DNA of 50,005 bases from Deltaproteobacteria bacterium. GTDB lineage: Bacteria > Myxococcota > B64-G9. The translations under genes and the position numbers were made by a program. Shown here piece by piece: positions 28,485-35,604 of the stretch. Numbering within the stretch: position 1 is the first letter of the stretch; every line of letters begins with the position of its first letter. The notes beneath the pieces were generated by a model, which ran no database searches, was not told where the DNA came from, and saw nothing but the letters and a program-made list of their open reading frames with translations. The stretch covers positions 1 through 50,005 of the forward strand of contig JAFDKH010000054.1 of assembly GCA_019307065.1 (NCBI GenBank), read 5' to 3'.

Positions 28485-28496
28485 AGTTCCCGAACT
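28485..28496. promoter_or_regulatory. Palindrome in the divergent intergenic region
   Basis: AGTTCCCGAACT has 5-bp arms around CC and lies in the 231-bp region between the divergent macroglobulin and 28607 genes, followed by a T-rich run. It could be an operator. A terminator makes little sense between two divergent starts. CGGTCGGACCG, a second short palindrome, follows at 28513-28523. Confidence 0.25.
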
Positions 28497-28567
28497 ATTT
28501 TTTTATTGCCCGGTCGGACCGCCATAAAAACACCCGGGAGATCTTGGTTGAGCTTATCACGTTGTTG

Positions 28568-28583
28568 TGGCAGTCTCGTTGCA
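28568..28583 (+). promoter_or_regulatory. Possible sigma-54 (-24/-12) promoter upstream of the 28607 gene
   Basis: TGGCAGTCTCGTTGCA keeps the GG and GC dinucleotides with exactly 10 bases between them and matches the consensus except at two -24 flanking bases. The predicted start near 28594 falls at the ribosome site, only 13 bases before the ATG, which makes it less convincing than the site at 34812. Confidence 0.35.
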
Positions 28584-28606
28584 GTAACGACTCAAGGAGT
28601 ACGAAT

Positions 28607-29086
28607 ATGGTGCGCATTCAGGAGAGGATTCCCAAGGACCGCTTCGAAAAGATTTTCCGGCCGATGATCAGGGCCTTTGGCAGCCGGGACGTGATTATCC
28701 GGCTGAATGAAGAGGCCCGCACGGCCATTCCGCGCCAGACCAAGCTGAAACAACTGATGCCCAAGCTCCTCCTGCTGTGCTACGAGCAAAATCGGCCAAA
28801 AGTAGATGAGGAACTCGACCGGCTGTGGAACCTCCATTTCGAAGATCAGCTAGATGAAGAAGAAGAACGTTTTCTTGAGCTGTCTGACGAACTGAACAAG
28901 CAGTTGGACGGAGAGAGTCTTCCCGACAGCCAGGACAAACAGCAATCAATTTTGAACACTATCCACGAAATCGCCGATTTTCTGGAGGAACTCGAGTTTT
29001 CTCCGGACGAAATCGAGGGAGTATTTCGGATCAAGGCCTATCCTGATGTTCTCAAGCTCTATCTTGATAAACGCGATTCAAAATAA
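28607..29086 (+). CDS. Conserved-looking acidic helical protein, unknown function
   Basis: The start at ATG 28607 follows AAGGAG about 7 bases upstream; the upstream in-frame extension to 28544 has no such site. The 159-residue product begins MVRIQERIPKDRFEKIFRPM. It is rich in Glu, Leu and Asp, with an acidic central stretch (about 80-95, EDQLDEEEERFLELSDEL). It has no cysteine-rich, membrane or signal features, so it is probably cytoplasmic. I do not recognise the family. It is 21 bp upstream of tyrS and probably shares its transcript, which hints at a housekeeping or translation-related role but does not show one. Confidence 0.75.
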   Translation: MVRIQERIPKDRFEKIFRPMIRAFGSRDVIIRLNEEARTAIPRQTKLKQLMPKLLLLCYEQNRPKVDEELDRLWNLHFEDQLDEEEERFLELSDELNKQLDGESLPDSQDKQQSILNTIHEIADFLEELEFSPDEIEGVFRIKAYPDVLKLYLDKRDSK

Positions 29087-29107
29087 TTGAATGCAGGTTT
29101 TCTTACG

Positions 29108-30328
29108 ATGAGTAACATTTACGACATACTTGAAGAACGCGGATTCATATCTCAAGTGACTGATCAGGCTGCGCTGAAAAAGCTGCTGGCCTCCGAAACC
29201 ATCACCTGTTACATAGGGTTTGATCCGACCGCTCCAAGTTTACATGTCGGTTCGCTGTTGCCGCTGATGGCTTTAGCGCACATGAGAAATGCCGGCCATC
29301 GGCCGATTGCCATACTGGGTGGTGGGACCGCCATGATAGGCGACCCCTCCGGCAAGACCGAAATGCGCAAGATGCTCAGCGAAGATACGATTCGAGAGAA
29401 TGGCAAGCAGCTATCCGAACAAATCCGCAAATTCATAGGCAAAGACGGCGAAGTGATTGATAACGCCAATTGGCTTCTTGATCTTTCATATATAGCCTTC
29501 CTGCGCGATATCGGCCGCCACTTCTCGGTCAATCGCATGCTGTCCTTTGAGAGCTATAAGATTCGATTGGAAAAAGGACTGAGCTTTCTGGAGTTCAACT
29601 ATCAGCTACTTCAAGCCTATGATTTTTTGGTCTTGTTTCGCGAGCACGACTGCAAGTTGCAGATGGGCGGTGATGATCAGTGGGGCAATATTGTGGCTGG
29701 AATGGATCTAATTCGCCGGGTGGAATCGAAGCCGGCCTACGGGTTGACCCTGCCTTTGCTGCAGACTGCTTCCGGTGAAAAGATGGGCAAGACCGCCGGC
29801 GGAGCGGTCTGGCTCAGTGGGGTGCAGACTAAGCCCTACGATTTTTATCAATATTTCAGGAACGTCGATGATCGTGACGTTGAGCGGTTTCTGGGTTTCT
29901 TTACGTTTTTACCGATGGAACAAGTGCGCGAACTGGGACAAAAGCAGGACGCCGAATTGAATAGTGCCAAAGAGGTTCTGGCCCATGAGGTGACTGCGAT
30001 TGTGCATGGGCAGGAGGCGGCTGATCAGGCTCGCGCCGCGGCCCAGAGTGTCTTTGGCGGTCAGAATGCCGGAGCCCAGGGAATACCTACTACGGAAATA
30101 TCGCAAGATCGGCTTAGCCAGGGAGTCCTCCTGGTTGATCTCTACGCCGAGGTCGGATTATGCAAGTCAAAGAGCGAGGCCCGCCGCCTTATTACCCAAG
30201 GTGGCGCCCGGATCGAGGATCGCCGAGTAGGCGATATAAATGACAAACTGACAATTGAAGACCTCACGGACGGGACGGTGCTGATCCGGGCCGGCAAGAA
30301 AAAAGTGCACCGGATCAGTAAAAAATGA
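29108..30328 (+). CDS. tyrS: Tyrosyl-tRNA synthetase
   Basis: This class I aminoacyl-tRNA synthetase charges tRNA-Tyr with tyrosine. The product from ATG 29108 is 406 residues, near the usual length; a TTG at 29087 in the same frame would add seven residues but is less likely. Visible motifs are the Rossmann opening YIGFDPTAPSLHVGSLLPL (HVGS in place of HIGH), GGGTAMIGDPSGKTEMR, and the signature loop GEKMGKTAGGAVWL (KMGKT). A C-terminal S4 RNA-binding domain (SEARRLITQGGARI) completes it. Its stop overlaps an ATG of the following frame (ATGA at 30325-30328), indicating an operon with the SecD-like lipoprotein gene. Confidence 0.97.
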   Translation: MSNIYDILEERGFISQVTDQAALKKLLASETITCYIGFDPTAPSLHVGSLLPLMALAHMRNAGHRPIAILGGGTAMIGDPSGKTEMRKMLSEDTIRENGKQLSEQIRKFIGKDGEVIDNANWLLDLSYIAFLRDIGRHFSVNRMLSFESYKIRLEKGLSFLEFNYQLLQAYDFLVLFREHDCKLQMGGDDQWGNIVAGMDLIRRVESKPAYGLTLPLLQTASGEKMGKTAGGAVWLSGVQTKPYDFYQYFRNVDDRDVERFLGFFTFLPMEQVRELGQKQDAELNSAKEVLAHEVTAIVHGQEAADQARAAAQSVFGGQNAGAQGIPTTEISQDRLSQGVLLVDLYAEVGLCKSKSEARRLITQGGARIEDRRVGDINDKLTIEDLTDGTVLIRAGKKKVHRISKK

Positions 30329-30339
30329 AGGGGGCCGTA

Positions 30340-31257
30340 ATGAGTAAAAGCTGGGTTCCTAGATTGCTATGGCTGGTGGTATTGTGCATGGGCCTGACGG
30401 GCTGCAAGGCGCCAATCGACTTGGCGGTCAAGGGCGGCGGGGTAGGGTTCTTGTTTCAGGTTGAAAAACCAAAGGCCGGCGGCATACAGGCAATGGTATC
30501 TGCGGTTCAGCGCCGCCTGGAAGCCTGGGGTGTTTCCGGTCCGCAAGTAACGGCTGAGGGAGAAAATCGCATCAGGGTTCTGGTCGGCGGAGTAGGTGAG
30601 CCCGAGGCGGATCGCATGCAGGCTTTACTCACTCGCCCAACGCATGTGTCGTTTTGCAGCGTGGATGACGGCACCGAGTTTTTCGAAAATCTCAAGAGTC
30701 AGCTGCCCGGGGACGGCTCGGTACGAGTAGCTGTAGAAACCTATCAACACAAGGATGGCCAGGCCCATGAAATCGGTTACTTGATGGCCAATCACAAGAG
30801 GAAACTCGTGGAGTTCTTGTCGACAGTCAAGCCACCGGTCGGGCGAAAGCTTACGATACTGCCGGGTGAGTGGGGTGTGGCCGCCTATTTAATCGAGGAC
30901 CCGCCGGCTCTGGATAAGCCGCTGGTTGAAGAGGTAAAAGTCGTGAACGAAGATCCATCCGGTGATGCGACTGTTTATATCCGCTTTGCCAAAGGTCATC
31001 GGCAGGCCTTTGCCGAACTGACCAAGAAGAACCTGAACCGGCGCCTGGCCATTATAGTTAATGGTGAAATTCGTTCGCTGCCTTTCGTTCAAATGCCGAT
31101 CGAAAGCGGCCAGGCCAAGATTGGTCCCTCGCCGGTGACGCCAAGTGGAGTGGCCGAACGTGAGGCCAAGGCTTTAGCAGCCGGAATAAAGGCCTGGGGA
31201 CTGGCCGATGGATTATCTTTGCTAGAGCGTCAGCTAACGCCGCCTGCAAAACAGTAG
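30340..31257 (+). CDS. Lipoprotein resembling the periplasmic P1 domain of SecD
   Basis: The ATG at 30340 follows AAGGGGG and is preferred over the overlapping ATG at 30325. The signal MSKSWVPRLLWLVVLCMGLTGC gives a lipidated Cys. The mature part matches the SecD periplasmic region in pattern: VQRRLEAWGVSGPQVTAEG and RIRVLVGGVGEPEADRMQALL (as in SecD R..LG...V..G..RI.V..PG), then FAELTKKNLNRRLAIIVNGEIRSLPFVQMPI with SGQAKI (as in T..N.G..LAI.LDG...SAP.I...I..G.A.I). There are no later transmembrane helices, so it cannot be a SecD channel subunit. It may be a stand-alone periplasmic export or chaperone accessory; that is inference. It ends 13 bp from the convergent kinase gene. Confidence 0.75.
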   Translation: MSKSWVPRLLWLVVLCMGLTGCKAPIDLAVKGGGVGFLFQVEKPKAGGIQAMVSAVQRRLEAWGVSGPQVTAEGENRIRVLVGGVGEPEADRMQALLTRPTHVSFCSVDDGTEFFENLKSQLPGDGSVRVAVETYQHKDGQAHEIGYLMANHKRKLVEFLSTVKPPVGRKLTILPGEWGVAAYLIEDPPALDKPLVEEVKVVNEDPSGDATVYIRFAKGHRQAFAELTKKNLNRRLAIIVNGEIRSLPFVQMPIESGQAKIGPSPVTPSGVAEREAKALAAGIKAWGLADGLSLLERQLTPPAKQ

Positions 31258-31270
31258 TTTCCAAGACGCT

Positions 31271-32869
31271 TCACTCTTCCAGGCCGATTTCAAACAGCCT
31301 GACCATATTGCCAACCAACTTGACCGCCGCCTTCTGTCCGTTTCTTGAGATGACGATATTCTCTTCATCTGAATCTGTGGTCAGCGAGGCCACTCCGGCT
31401 TCAATAATCAGTTCGGCAAAGTTGCCGGCCAGATCAATAGCAACCGCATCGGCTTCGTTGAGCTTGGGAGATCTGACAGTCCCCTCGGCGAAAGCCTTCT
31501 GGCGGGCACGCTCGGCCTGGACAGTCATGCCGTCCTTGAGACCATTGGCCAATCGTCCGATTCCCTCGATGATTTCTTTGTTTCCAGTAAGCGTGACCGT
31601 TTCGACAGCGGCAGGTTTTCCGGTGAACACATCGTCCGCTGGTTGCATATCTTTCGGGGCAAACAGTAGCCAAATACTTACCAGGCAGCAAAGCACCAGG
31701 CCCATGATCATTGGGATAATCGAGCGCCGGGCCTGTCTAACTGTCTCGGGCGAAAGCTGTTTGTCAACCGGGTCATCGGCTTCCAGGCTTGCTGCGCGAC
31801 AGATAAGTGACCCAATATCTTCATCGTCGGGGCAATAGGCCAGGGCCTGATCGATGAGTTCAATCGCCAGGAAACTATCGCCGGCCTGCATGGCTTCCAG
31901 GGCGGCTTGCTTGAAATGATTACTTTGCCGATTGTTCAGCGAGCGGACATATTCTTTAGGATGGCTGAGCAATTTTCTCAGCTCTAGCTGCAGGTCGATA
32001 TTTTTTTTCCAGCTGACACATGTTGTCAAGCGGGCCAACATACGGCAGGCATCCGCCGGCCGTTGATCCGGATTGGAATGCAGACATTCTTCGATAAGAT
32101 TCGAAAACTCTGTGGATACACGCCGATCCATTTTGCCGAGTGGTTTTGTCCGGGCGTTGAGAATTGCTGCGACTTCTTCTCCCTGAAGTTCTCGTTGGAA
32201 AGGCCGTTGCCCGGTAACCCATTCATAAGCCATGACAGCCAGCGACCAGAGATCGCTCTGGGCGGTTACCGTTTGGCCTTCGATTTGTTCCGGGGACATA
32301 TAGGGTACCGAGCCAACGATGGTTCCCTCGGTAGTCAAGCGCGACTGGTCTGCATCGAGAGCCAGGCCAAAGTCGACAATTACCAACTGACCGTCTTTGG
32401 TGACCATGACGTTCTCGGGTTTCAGGTCACGGTGCACGAATCCCTGCTGGTGAAGAGCGCATAATCCGCTCAGCAAGGGAGCCAGGAGTATAATCACAGC
32501 CTCGGGGCAGAGCTCATTTTCCGAGGTGAATTGTCTGAGGGTCTGTCCCTCGATTAGCTCGGTTACAATGTAGGGTCCCCAGTGCCGATCGATGCCGCTA
32601 TCGTAAAGCTTTAGCAAATTGGGATGCTGCAGTTTGGTGAATACACTGATTTCTCTCTCAAATCGCCGGTCTTGAGCGTCGTTTTCCCTAGACGCCAGAA
32701 GCTTGACCGCAACGGTTCGACCGTCTGGTCCGATAGATCGGAAGACGCTCGAATTCGCCCCGGCCCCGATTGGTTCGATCAGCAGGTAAGCGCCTACCCG
32801 AAGGCAAGGCTCTGAGGTTACTGAGAAATCTTCTAAAATCGGTGAAGTATTTGGTGTATTTGCAAGCAT
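31271..32869 (-). CDS. Transmembrane Ser/Thr protein kinase (Hanks type)
   Basis: The 532-residue product has a complete kinase domain at about 27-290: glycine loop IGAGANSSVF (35-43), VAVKLL with Lys56, catalytic HRDLKPENV (His146, Arg147, Asp148), DFG (166-168) and SPEQ in the activation segment, so it should be active. A linker follows, then one transmembrane helix (roughly 390-410, MIMGLVLCCLVSIWLLF). The C-terminal part of about 120 residues is presumably periplasmic and has no recognised sensor domain. It is divergent from, and 83 bp away from, the FHA-containing sigma-54 activator, which makes that regulator the obvious candidate substrate or partner. The upstream ribosome site is poor (TAGGAC directly before ATG). 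Confidence 0.93.
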   Translation of the reverse strand: MLANTPNTSPILEDFSVTSEPCLRVGAYLLIEPIGAGANSSVFRSIGPDGRTVAVKLLASRENDAQDRRFEREISVFTKLQHPNLLKLYDSGIDRHWGPYIVTELIEGQTLRQFTSENELCPEAVIILLAPLLSGLCALHQQGFVHRDLKPENVMVTKDGQLVIVDFGLALDADQSRLTTEGTIVGSVPYMSPEQIEGQTVTAQSDLWSLAVMAYEWVTGQRPFQRELQGEEVAAILNARTKPLGKMDRRVSTEFSNLIEECLHSNPDQRPADACRMLARLTTCVSWKKNIDLQLELRKLLSHPKEYVRSLNNRQSNHFKQAALEAMQAGDSFLAIELIDQALAYCPDDEDIGSLICRAASLEADDPVDKQLSPETVRQARRSIIPMIMGLVLCCLVSIWLLFAPKDMQPADDVFTGKPAAVETVTLTGNKEIIEGIGRLANGLKDGMTVQAERARQKAFAEGTVRSPKLNEADAVAIDLAGNFAELIIEAGVASLTTDSDEENIVISRNGQKAAVKLVGNMVRLFEIGLEE

Positions 32870-32952
32870 GTCCTATCAGACGGAAACGGATCGACTTATT
32901 AGTTGTTTTTACCTAAAATATCATCAGAAATTAGGCTGATTGAGGAGAAACA

Positions 32953-34683
32953 ATGACGGACACGCGGACAGAGTTCGAGTTACGCATCGTACCGGCAGAT
33001 GAAGCCGCCGAGATCCGCGCGCGGCTCGTTCGCTCGCTAACGACGATTGGCTCTGACCAGGCAGCCAATGTTCAGCTGCCCGGAGTATCGGAGCGTTGGG
33101 CGGTTGTACAGCGCCAGGATCAGGGTGCCCAAGTTCGTCTACTGGGTTCGGGCCAGAGCCACCTGCTCAAAGAAGACCAAGAGCTCGTTCTCGATGGAGT
33201 CAAACTGTCATTGCAACGTCTTGATAAGGCTCTGGCAGATGGGTTGCCTGTGCAGCCTCTGGTAAACCAGCTGAGTGATGTCGAGAGCCCGAAAGAAGCC
33301 CTGGAACTGATGCTGGCCAGCGTGATTGAAGCTACCCAAGCAGACAGCGGGGCGATTATCTTGCGCGAAGAGGACGACTACACGGTTGCGGTTGCTCGCC
33401 AGAGTTCCGGAGGTTCTCTTGACGAGGCAGCTGAACTGCTATCCGACAACATTGTTCGTGAGGTCTTGAACGGCGGTGCAAAGGTATGGGTCACAGATGC
33501 CAATCGCCAGGAACGCTACGCCAACATTCCTTCGATAATCTCCTTGAAGCTGCGTTCGGTCTTGTGCGTGCCGATGCAGCTCCATAGCCATGTACTCGGG
33601 GCAATTTTTTTGGGCAAACGCGAGCTGCGCCGGCCGTTTAGCCAGCGCCAGGTTCAAGACCTGGGGCTGCTGGCCTCGATGTGCGTGCCTTTGTTGATTC
33701 AGTTGCGCAGAATCCTGCCTGGCACGGGACCTGCAGAGGAAATCATCCTGGGTGAAAGTGAAATGATTCGAGCAGTCCGTCGACTAGTGGAACGAGTGGC
33801 TCCATCTGATTTGAGTGTCCTGGTTCAAGGAGCAACCGGAACCGGCAAAGAACTAGTAGCCCGTGCAGTCCACGCCGCCAGTCCCCGATTCGAACACGTG
33901 ATGGTAGTAATCAATTGCTCTGCGGTTCCCGAGGGCCTGCTCGAGGCCGAGCTGTTTGGCTGTAAACGTGGAGCTTTCACGGGGGCGGTGGCCGACCGCA
34001 AGGGCCGCATTGAGCAAGCCCATCAATCGACCTTGTTTCTTGATGAAGTCGGAGACATGCCGATTGCCATGCAAGCCGCTCTCTTGAGAGTTTTAGAAGA
34101 TCGGGTTGTCACCCGACTGGGTGAAAACCAGCCGCGCGCCGTAGATTTTCGCTTGATCACTGCAACCCACAAGAACCTCGAACAAGAGGTCGAAGGGGGT
34201 CGTTTTCGTCAAGACCTGCTTTACCGCCTCAAGGAGTTTACAATTGAGTTGCCGCCTTTGTCTTCGCGCGGCCAGGATGTTCTGTTGCTTGCTCAACTGT
34301 TTTTGCGCCAGTCCGAACAACAGCTAGGGCTATCCGGCCGGCGTATCGGCCGGCCGGCAGCCGATCAAATTTTGAATTATTCCTGGCCCGGTAATGTTCG
34401 ACAACTCAGGGCGGCCATGCGTCGGGCAGCCATCATGTGTGATGAACGAGAGATTGAGCCCGAGCACTTGAGTCTAGATGGTATCGAACAGGTAAAGAGG
34501 CCGCCGGTCAGCCGAGACAATGATTCCAGCCTCGGCGACCTGACTCGCCCGCTTGCCCTGGCCAAACAAGATTTTACCGCGCGCTATGTGGCGGCTGTAT
34601 TGGCACATTATGCTGGTGACCGCGAGAAAGCGTCAGCCGCGCTCGGTATTTCCATTCGCTCCCTCTATCGCTACCTGTCCTGA
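32953..34683 (+). CDS. Sigma-54-dependent transcriptional activator with FHA and GAF domains
   Basis: The 576-residue product starts after GAGGAGA. It has an FHA-like N-terminus (about 8-92; IGSDQAANVQLPGVSERW) and a GAF domain (about 110-255; ADSGAIILREEDDYTVAVAR, LRSVLCVPM). The AAA+ sigma-54 interaction domain covers about 270-500, with Walker A GATGTGKE (293-300), an intact GAFTGA loop (340-345) and Walker B TLFLDEVGDMP. A Fis-type helix-turn-helix ends the protein (about 534-576; KASAALGISIRSLYRYL). It should drive open-complex formation at -24/-12 promoters. The usual FHA SxxH is SERW here and IGR is IGS, so phosphothreonine binding may be altered. It is divergent from a Ser/Thr kinase and directly upstream of a full-consensus sigma-54 promoter. 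Confidence 0.95.
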   Translation: MTDTRTEFELRIVPADEAAEIRARLVRSLTTIGSDQAANVQLPGVSERWAVVQRQDQGAQVRLLGSGQSHLLKEDQELVLDGVKLSLQRLDKALADGLPVQPLVNQLSDVESPKEALELMLASVIEATQADSGAIILREEDDYTVAVARQSSGGSLDEAAELLSDNIVREVLNGGAKVWVTDANRQERYANIPSIISLKLRSVLCVPMQLHSHVLGAIFLGKRELRRPFSQRQVQDLGLLASMCVPLLIQLRRILPGTGPAEEIILGESEMIRAVRRLVERVAPSDLSVLVQGATGTGKELVARAVHAASPRFEHVMVVINCSAVPEGLLEAELFGCKRGAFTGAVADRKGRIEQAHQSTLFLDEVGDMPIAMQAALLRVLEDRVVTRLGENQPRAVDFRLITATHKNLEQEVEGGRFRQDLLYRLKEFTIELPPLSSRGQDVLLLAQLFLRQSEQQLGLSGRRIGRPAADQILNYSWPGNVRQLRAAMRRAAIMCDEREIEPEHLSLDGIEQVKRPPVSRDNDSSLGDLTRPLALAKQDFTARYVAAVLAHYAGDREKASAALGISIRSLYRYLS

Positions 34684-34689
34684 CAATTT

Positions 34690-34704
34690 TGGCATTCAAT
34701 GCCA
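34690..34704. promoter_or_regulatory. Palindrome, candidate upstream activator site for the sigma-54 activator
   Basis: TGGCATTCAATGCCA is a perfect inverted repeat with 6-bp arms around TCA. It lies about 108-122 bp upstream of the -24 element at 34812, the usual distance for an enhancer-binding-protein site. A weaker TTTGC-N11-GCAAA pair lies just downstream (about 34719-34739), and an AT-rich stretch (about 34759-34789) separates these from the promoter. No T-run follows, so it is not a good terminator for the preceding gene. Confidence 0.5.
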
Positions 34705-34790
34705 GATCTGACACAAGTTTGCTGACATTTCTGGCAAAGCATATCTAGCCTGGCTCTACCAAATTAAAAAATCAAAAGACAATCAACGAC

Positions 34791-34806
34791 ATCGGCTGCC
34801 GCCGAT
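34791..34806. promoter_or_regulatory. Palindrome immediately upstream of the -24/-12 promoter
   Basis: ATCGGC-TGCC-GCCGAT is a perfect inverted repeat with 6-bp arms; GACA and TGTC flank it imperfectly. It ends 5 bp before the -24 element. It could be an operator, or a hairpin ending the activator transcript, although no U-tract follows. Confidence 0.35.
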
Positions 34807-34811
34807 CTGTC

Positions 34812-34827
34812 TGGCACGCCGCTTGCT
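34812..34827 (+). promoter_or_regulatory. Sigma-54 (-24/-12) promoter
   Basis: TGGCACGCCGCTTGCT matches the consensus TGGCACG-N4-TTGCW at every defined position, with GG and GC separated by exactly 10 bases. Transcription should start near 34838, about 49 bases before the small lipoprotein ATG at 34887. It lies directly downstream of a sigma-54 activator gene and points at the two small genes that follow. Confidence 0.85.
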
Positions 34828-34852
34828 CAATGGCTGGTCAAAATAACAAACG

Positions 34853-34870
34853 TGCAACCTCAAAGTTGCA
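34853..34870 (+). promoter_or_regulatory. Leader hairpin just upstream of the ribosome binding site
   Basis: TGCAAC-CTCAAA-GTTGCA forms a perfect 6-bp stem with a 6-base loop in the predicted 5' leader. The AAAAAGGAG ribosome site begins 2 bases later (34872-34880). It could protect the mRNA or modulate initiation. Confidence 0.45.
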
Positions 34871-34886
34871 GAAAAAGGAGATGAAC

Positions 34887-35111
34887 ATGAGAGACAAAAT
34901 GAAAAAGTTCAAAATGATTATCGTAACAGTTCTGGCATTGGTTTTAGTTTTTTCAATCGGTGGTTGCAGCAAGAAAAAGGATGCCGACAAAGCAGCGGCC
35001 TGTGACAAATCACAGGCGGCCACGGCCGACTTGGACGGTTGTTTAGCTTGCTGTAAAGACGCCGGCTACAACGGCGGTAATTGGACCGGTAAATCCTGCA
35101 AGTGCTTGTAG
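34887..35111 (+). CDS. Small cysteine-rich lipoprotein
   Basis: The ATG at 34887 has AAAAAGGAG ending 6 bases upstream; the in-frame ATG at 34881 abuts that site and ATG 34830 lies at the promoter. The 74-residue precursor has a charged N-terminus, a hydrophobic core and a lipobox ending SIGGC. The mature chain is only about 48 residues, with a Lys-rich start (CSKKKDADK) and six more cysteines in the pattern CDKS, CLACC, CKCL. It ends GKSCKCL. The cysteines suggest disulfides or metal binding in the periplasm or at the surface. I do not recognise a family. It is the first gene behind the full-consensus sigma-54 promoter, so it is probably the main output of the neighbouring kinase/activator pair; that is inference. 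Confidence 0.75.
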   Translation: MRDKMKKFKMIIVTVLALVLVFSIGGCSKKKDADKAAACDKSQAATADLDGCLACCKDAGYNGGNWTGKSCKCL

Positions 35112-35128
35112 GAAAAAAGGAGACGATC

Positions 35129-35584
35129 ATGAAAAATAAAATCGGAAAACTGAACGGCAATCTGGTATGGGCTTTTGCATTTGGAGCCCTCGGGTTAGGA
35201 ATCGCCGGGGCCTGGCTGACGGCCAACATGGGCAACAAGGTTTCGATCGGCGTGTATTTCGGAGTGTTCGCCGCCGCCGGGTTCTTGTCCGTCTTTCTGA
35301 CCCGGGCCAAAGCTGGCATTGGAGTCTTGGCGTTTGTAGTTGCGGCGGTGGCCTCGGCCGCGATCTACTATTTTTTGGTATCCAGCATCATGGGTGAGGC
35401 GACCAGCACAATGACAGCGGCCGTCGGGGGAGGCGAGAATGAAGCCCAGATGGTGGGTAGTGCCATGGGCACCACGATGGGATTGTTCGCCGCCGGTATA
35501 ATCTTCTTAGATACGCTGATCGCCGGTATCGGCGGGTGCATTTTTGGCGCCAAGCAACGCAAGAAACTCACCCGAACTGCTTGA
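35129..35584 (+). CDS. Small four-helix membrane protein, unknown function
   Basis: The start at ATG 35129 follows AAAAAAGGAGA, nearly the same ribosome site as the preceding gene, and lies 17 bp after it, so the two form one operon. The 151-residue product has four likely transmembrane segments (about 11-33, 38-58, 62-88 and 115-140) with small-residue-rich helices (GALGLGIAGAWL, FVVAAVASAAIYY). A short loop TMTAAVGGGENEAQM sits between helices 3 and 4, and the C-terminal tail KQRKKLTRTA is basic. I recognise no family. Transcription probably comes from the sigma-54 promoter at 34812. It ends 20 bp from the convergent methyltransferase gene. Confidence 0.75.
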   Translation: MKNKIGKLNGNLVWAFAFGALGLGIAGAWLTANMGNKVSIGVYFGVFAAAGFLSVFLTRAKAGIGVLAFVVAAVASAAIYYFLVSSIMGEATSTMTAAVGGGENEAQMVGSAMGTTMGLFAAGIIFLDTLIAGIGGCIFGAKQRKKLTRTA

Positions 35585-35604
35585 ATGGAAGCCTGAAGTA
35601 ACTC

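Noticed and set aside
28481..28510. Intrinsic terminator formed by AAAAGTTCCCGAACTATTTTTTT
   Set aside because: The stem is only 5 bp and AT-rich at its base, and it lies between two divergent gene starts where no transcript should end.
29087..29107. TTG start for tyrS seven codons upstream
   Set aside because: It directly abuts the preceding stop without a ribosome site; the ATG at 29108 begins the usual N-terminal sequence.
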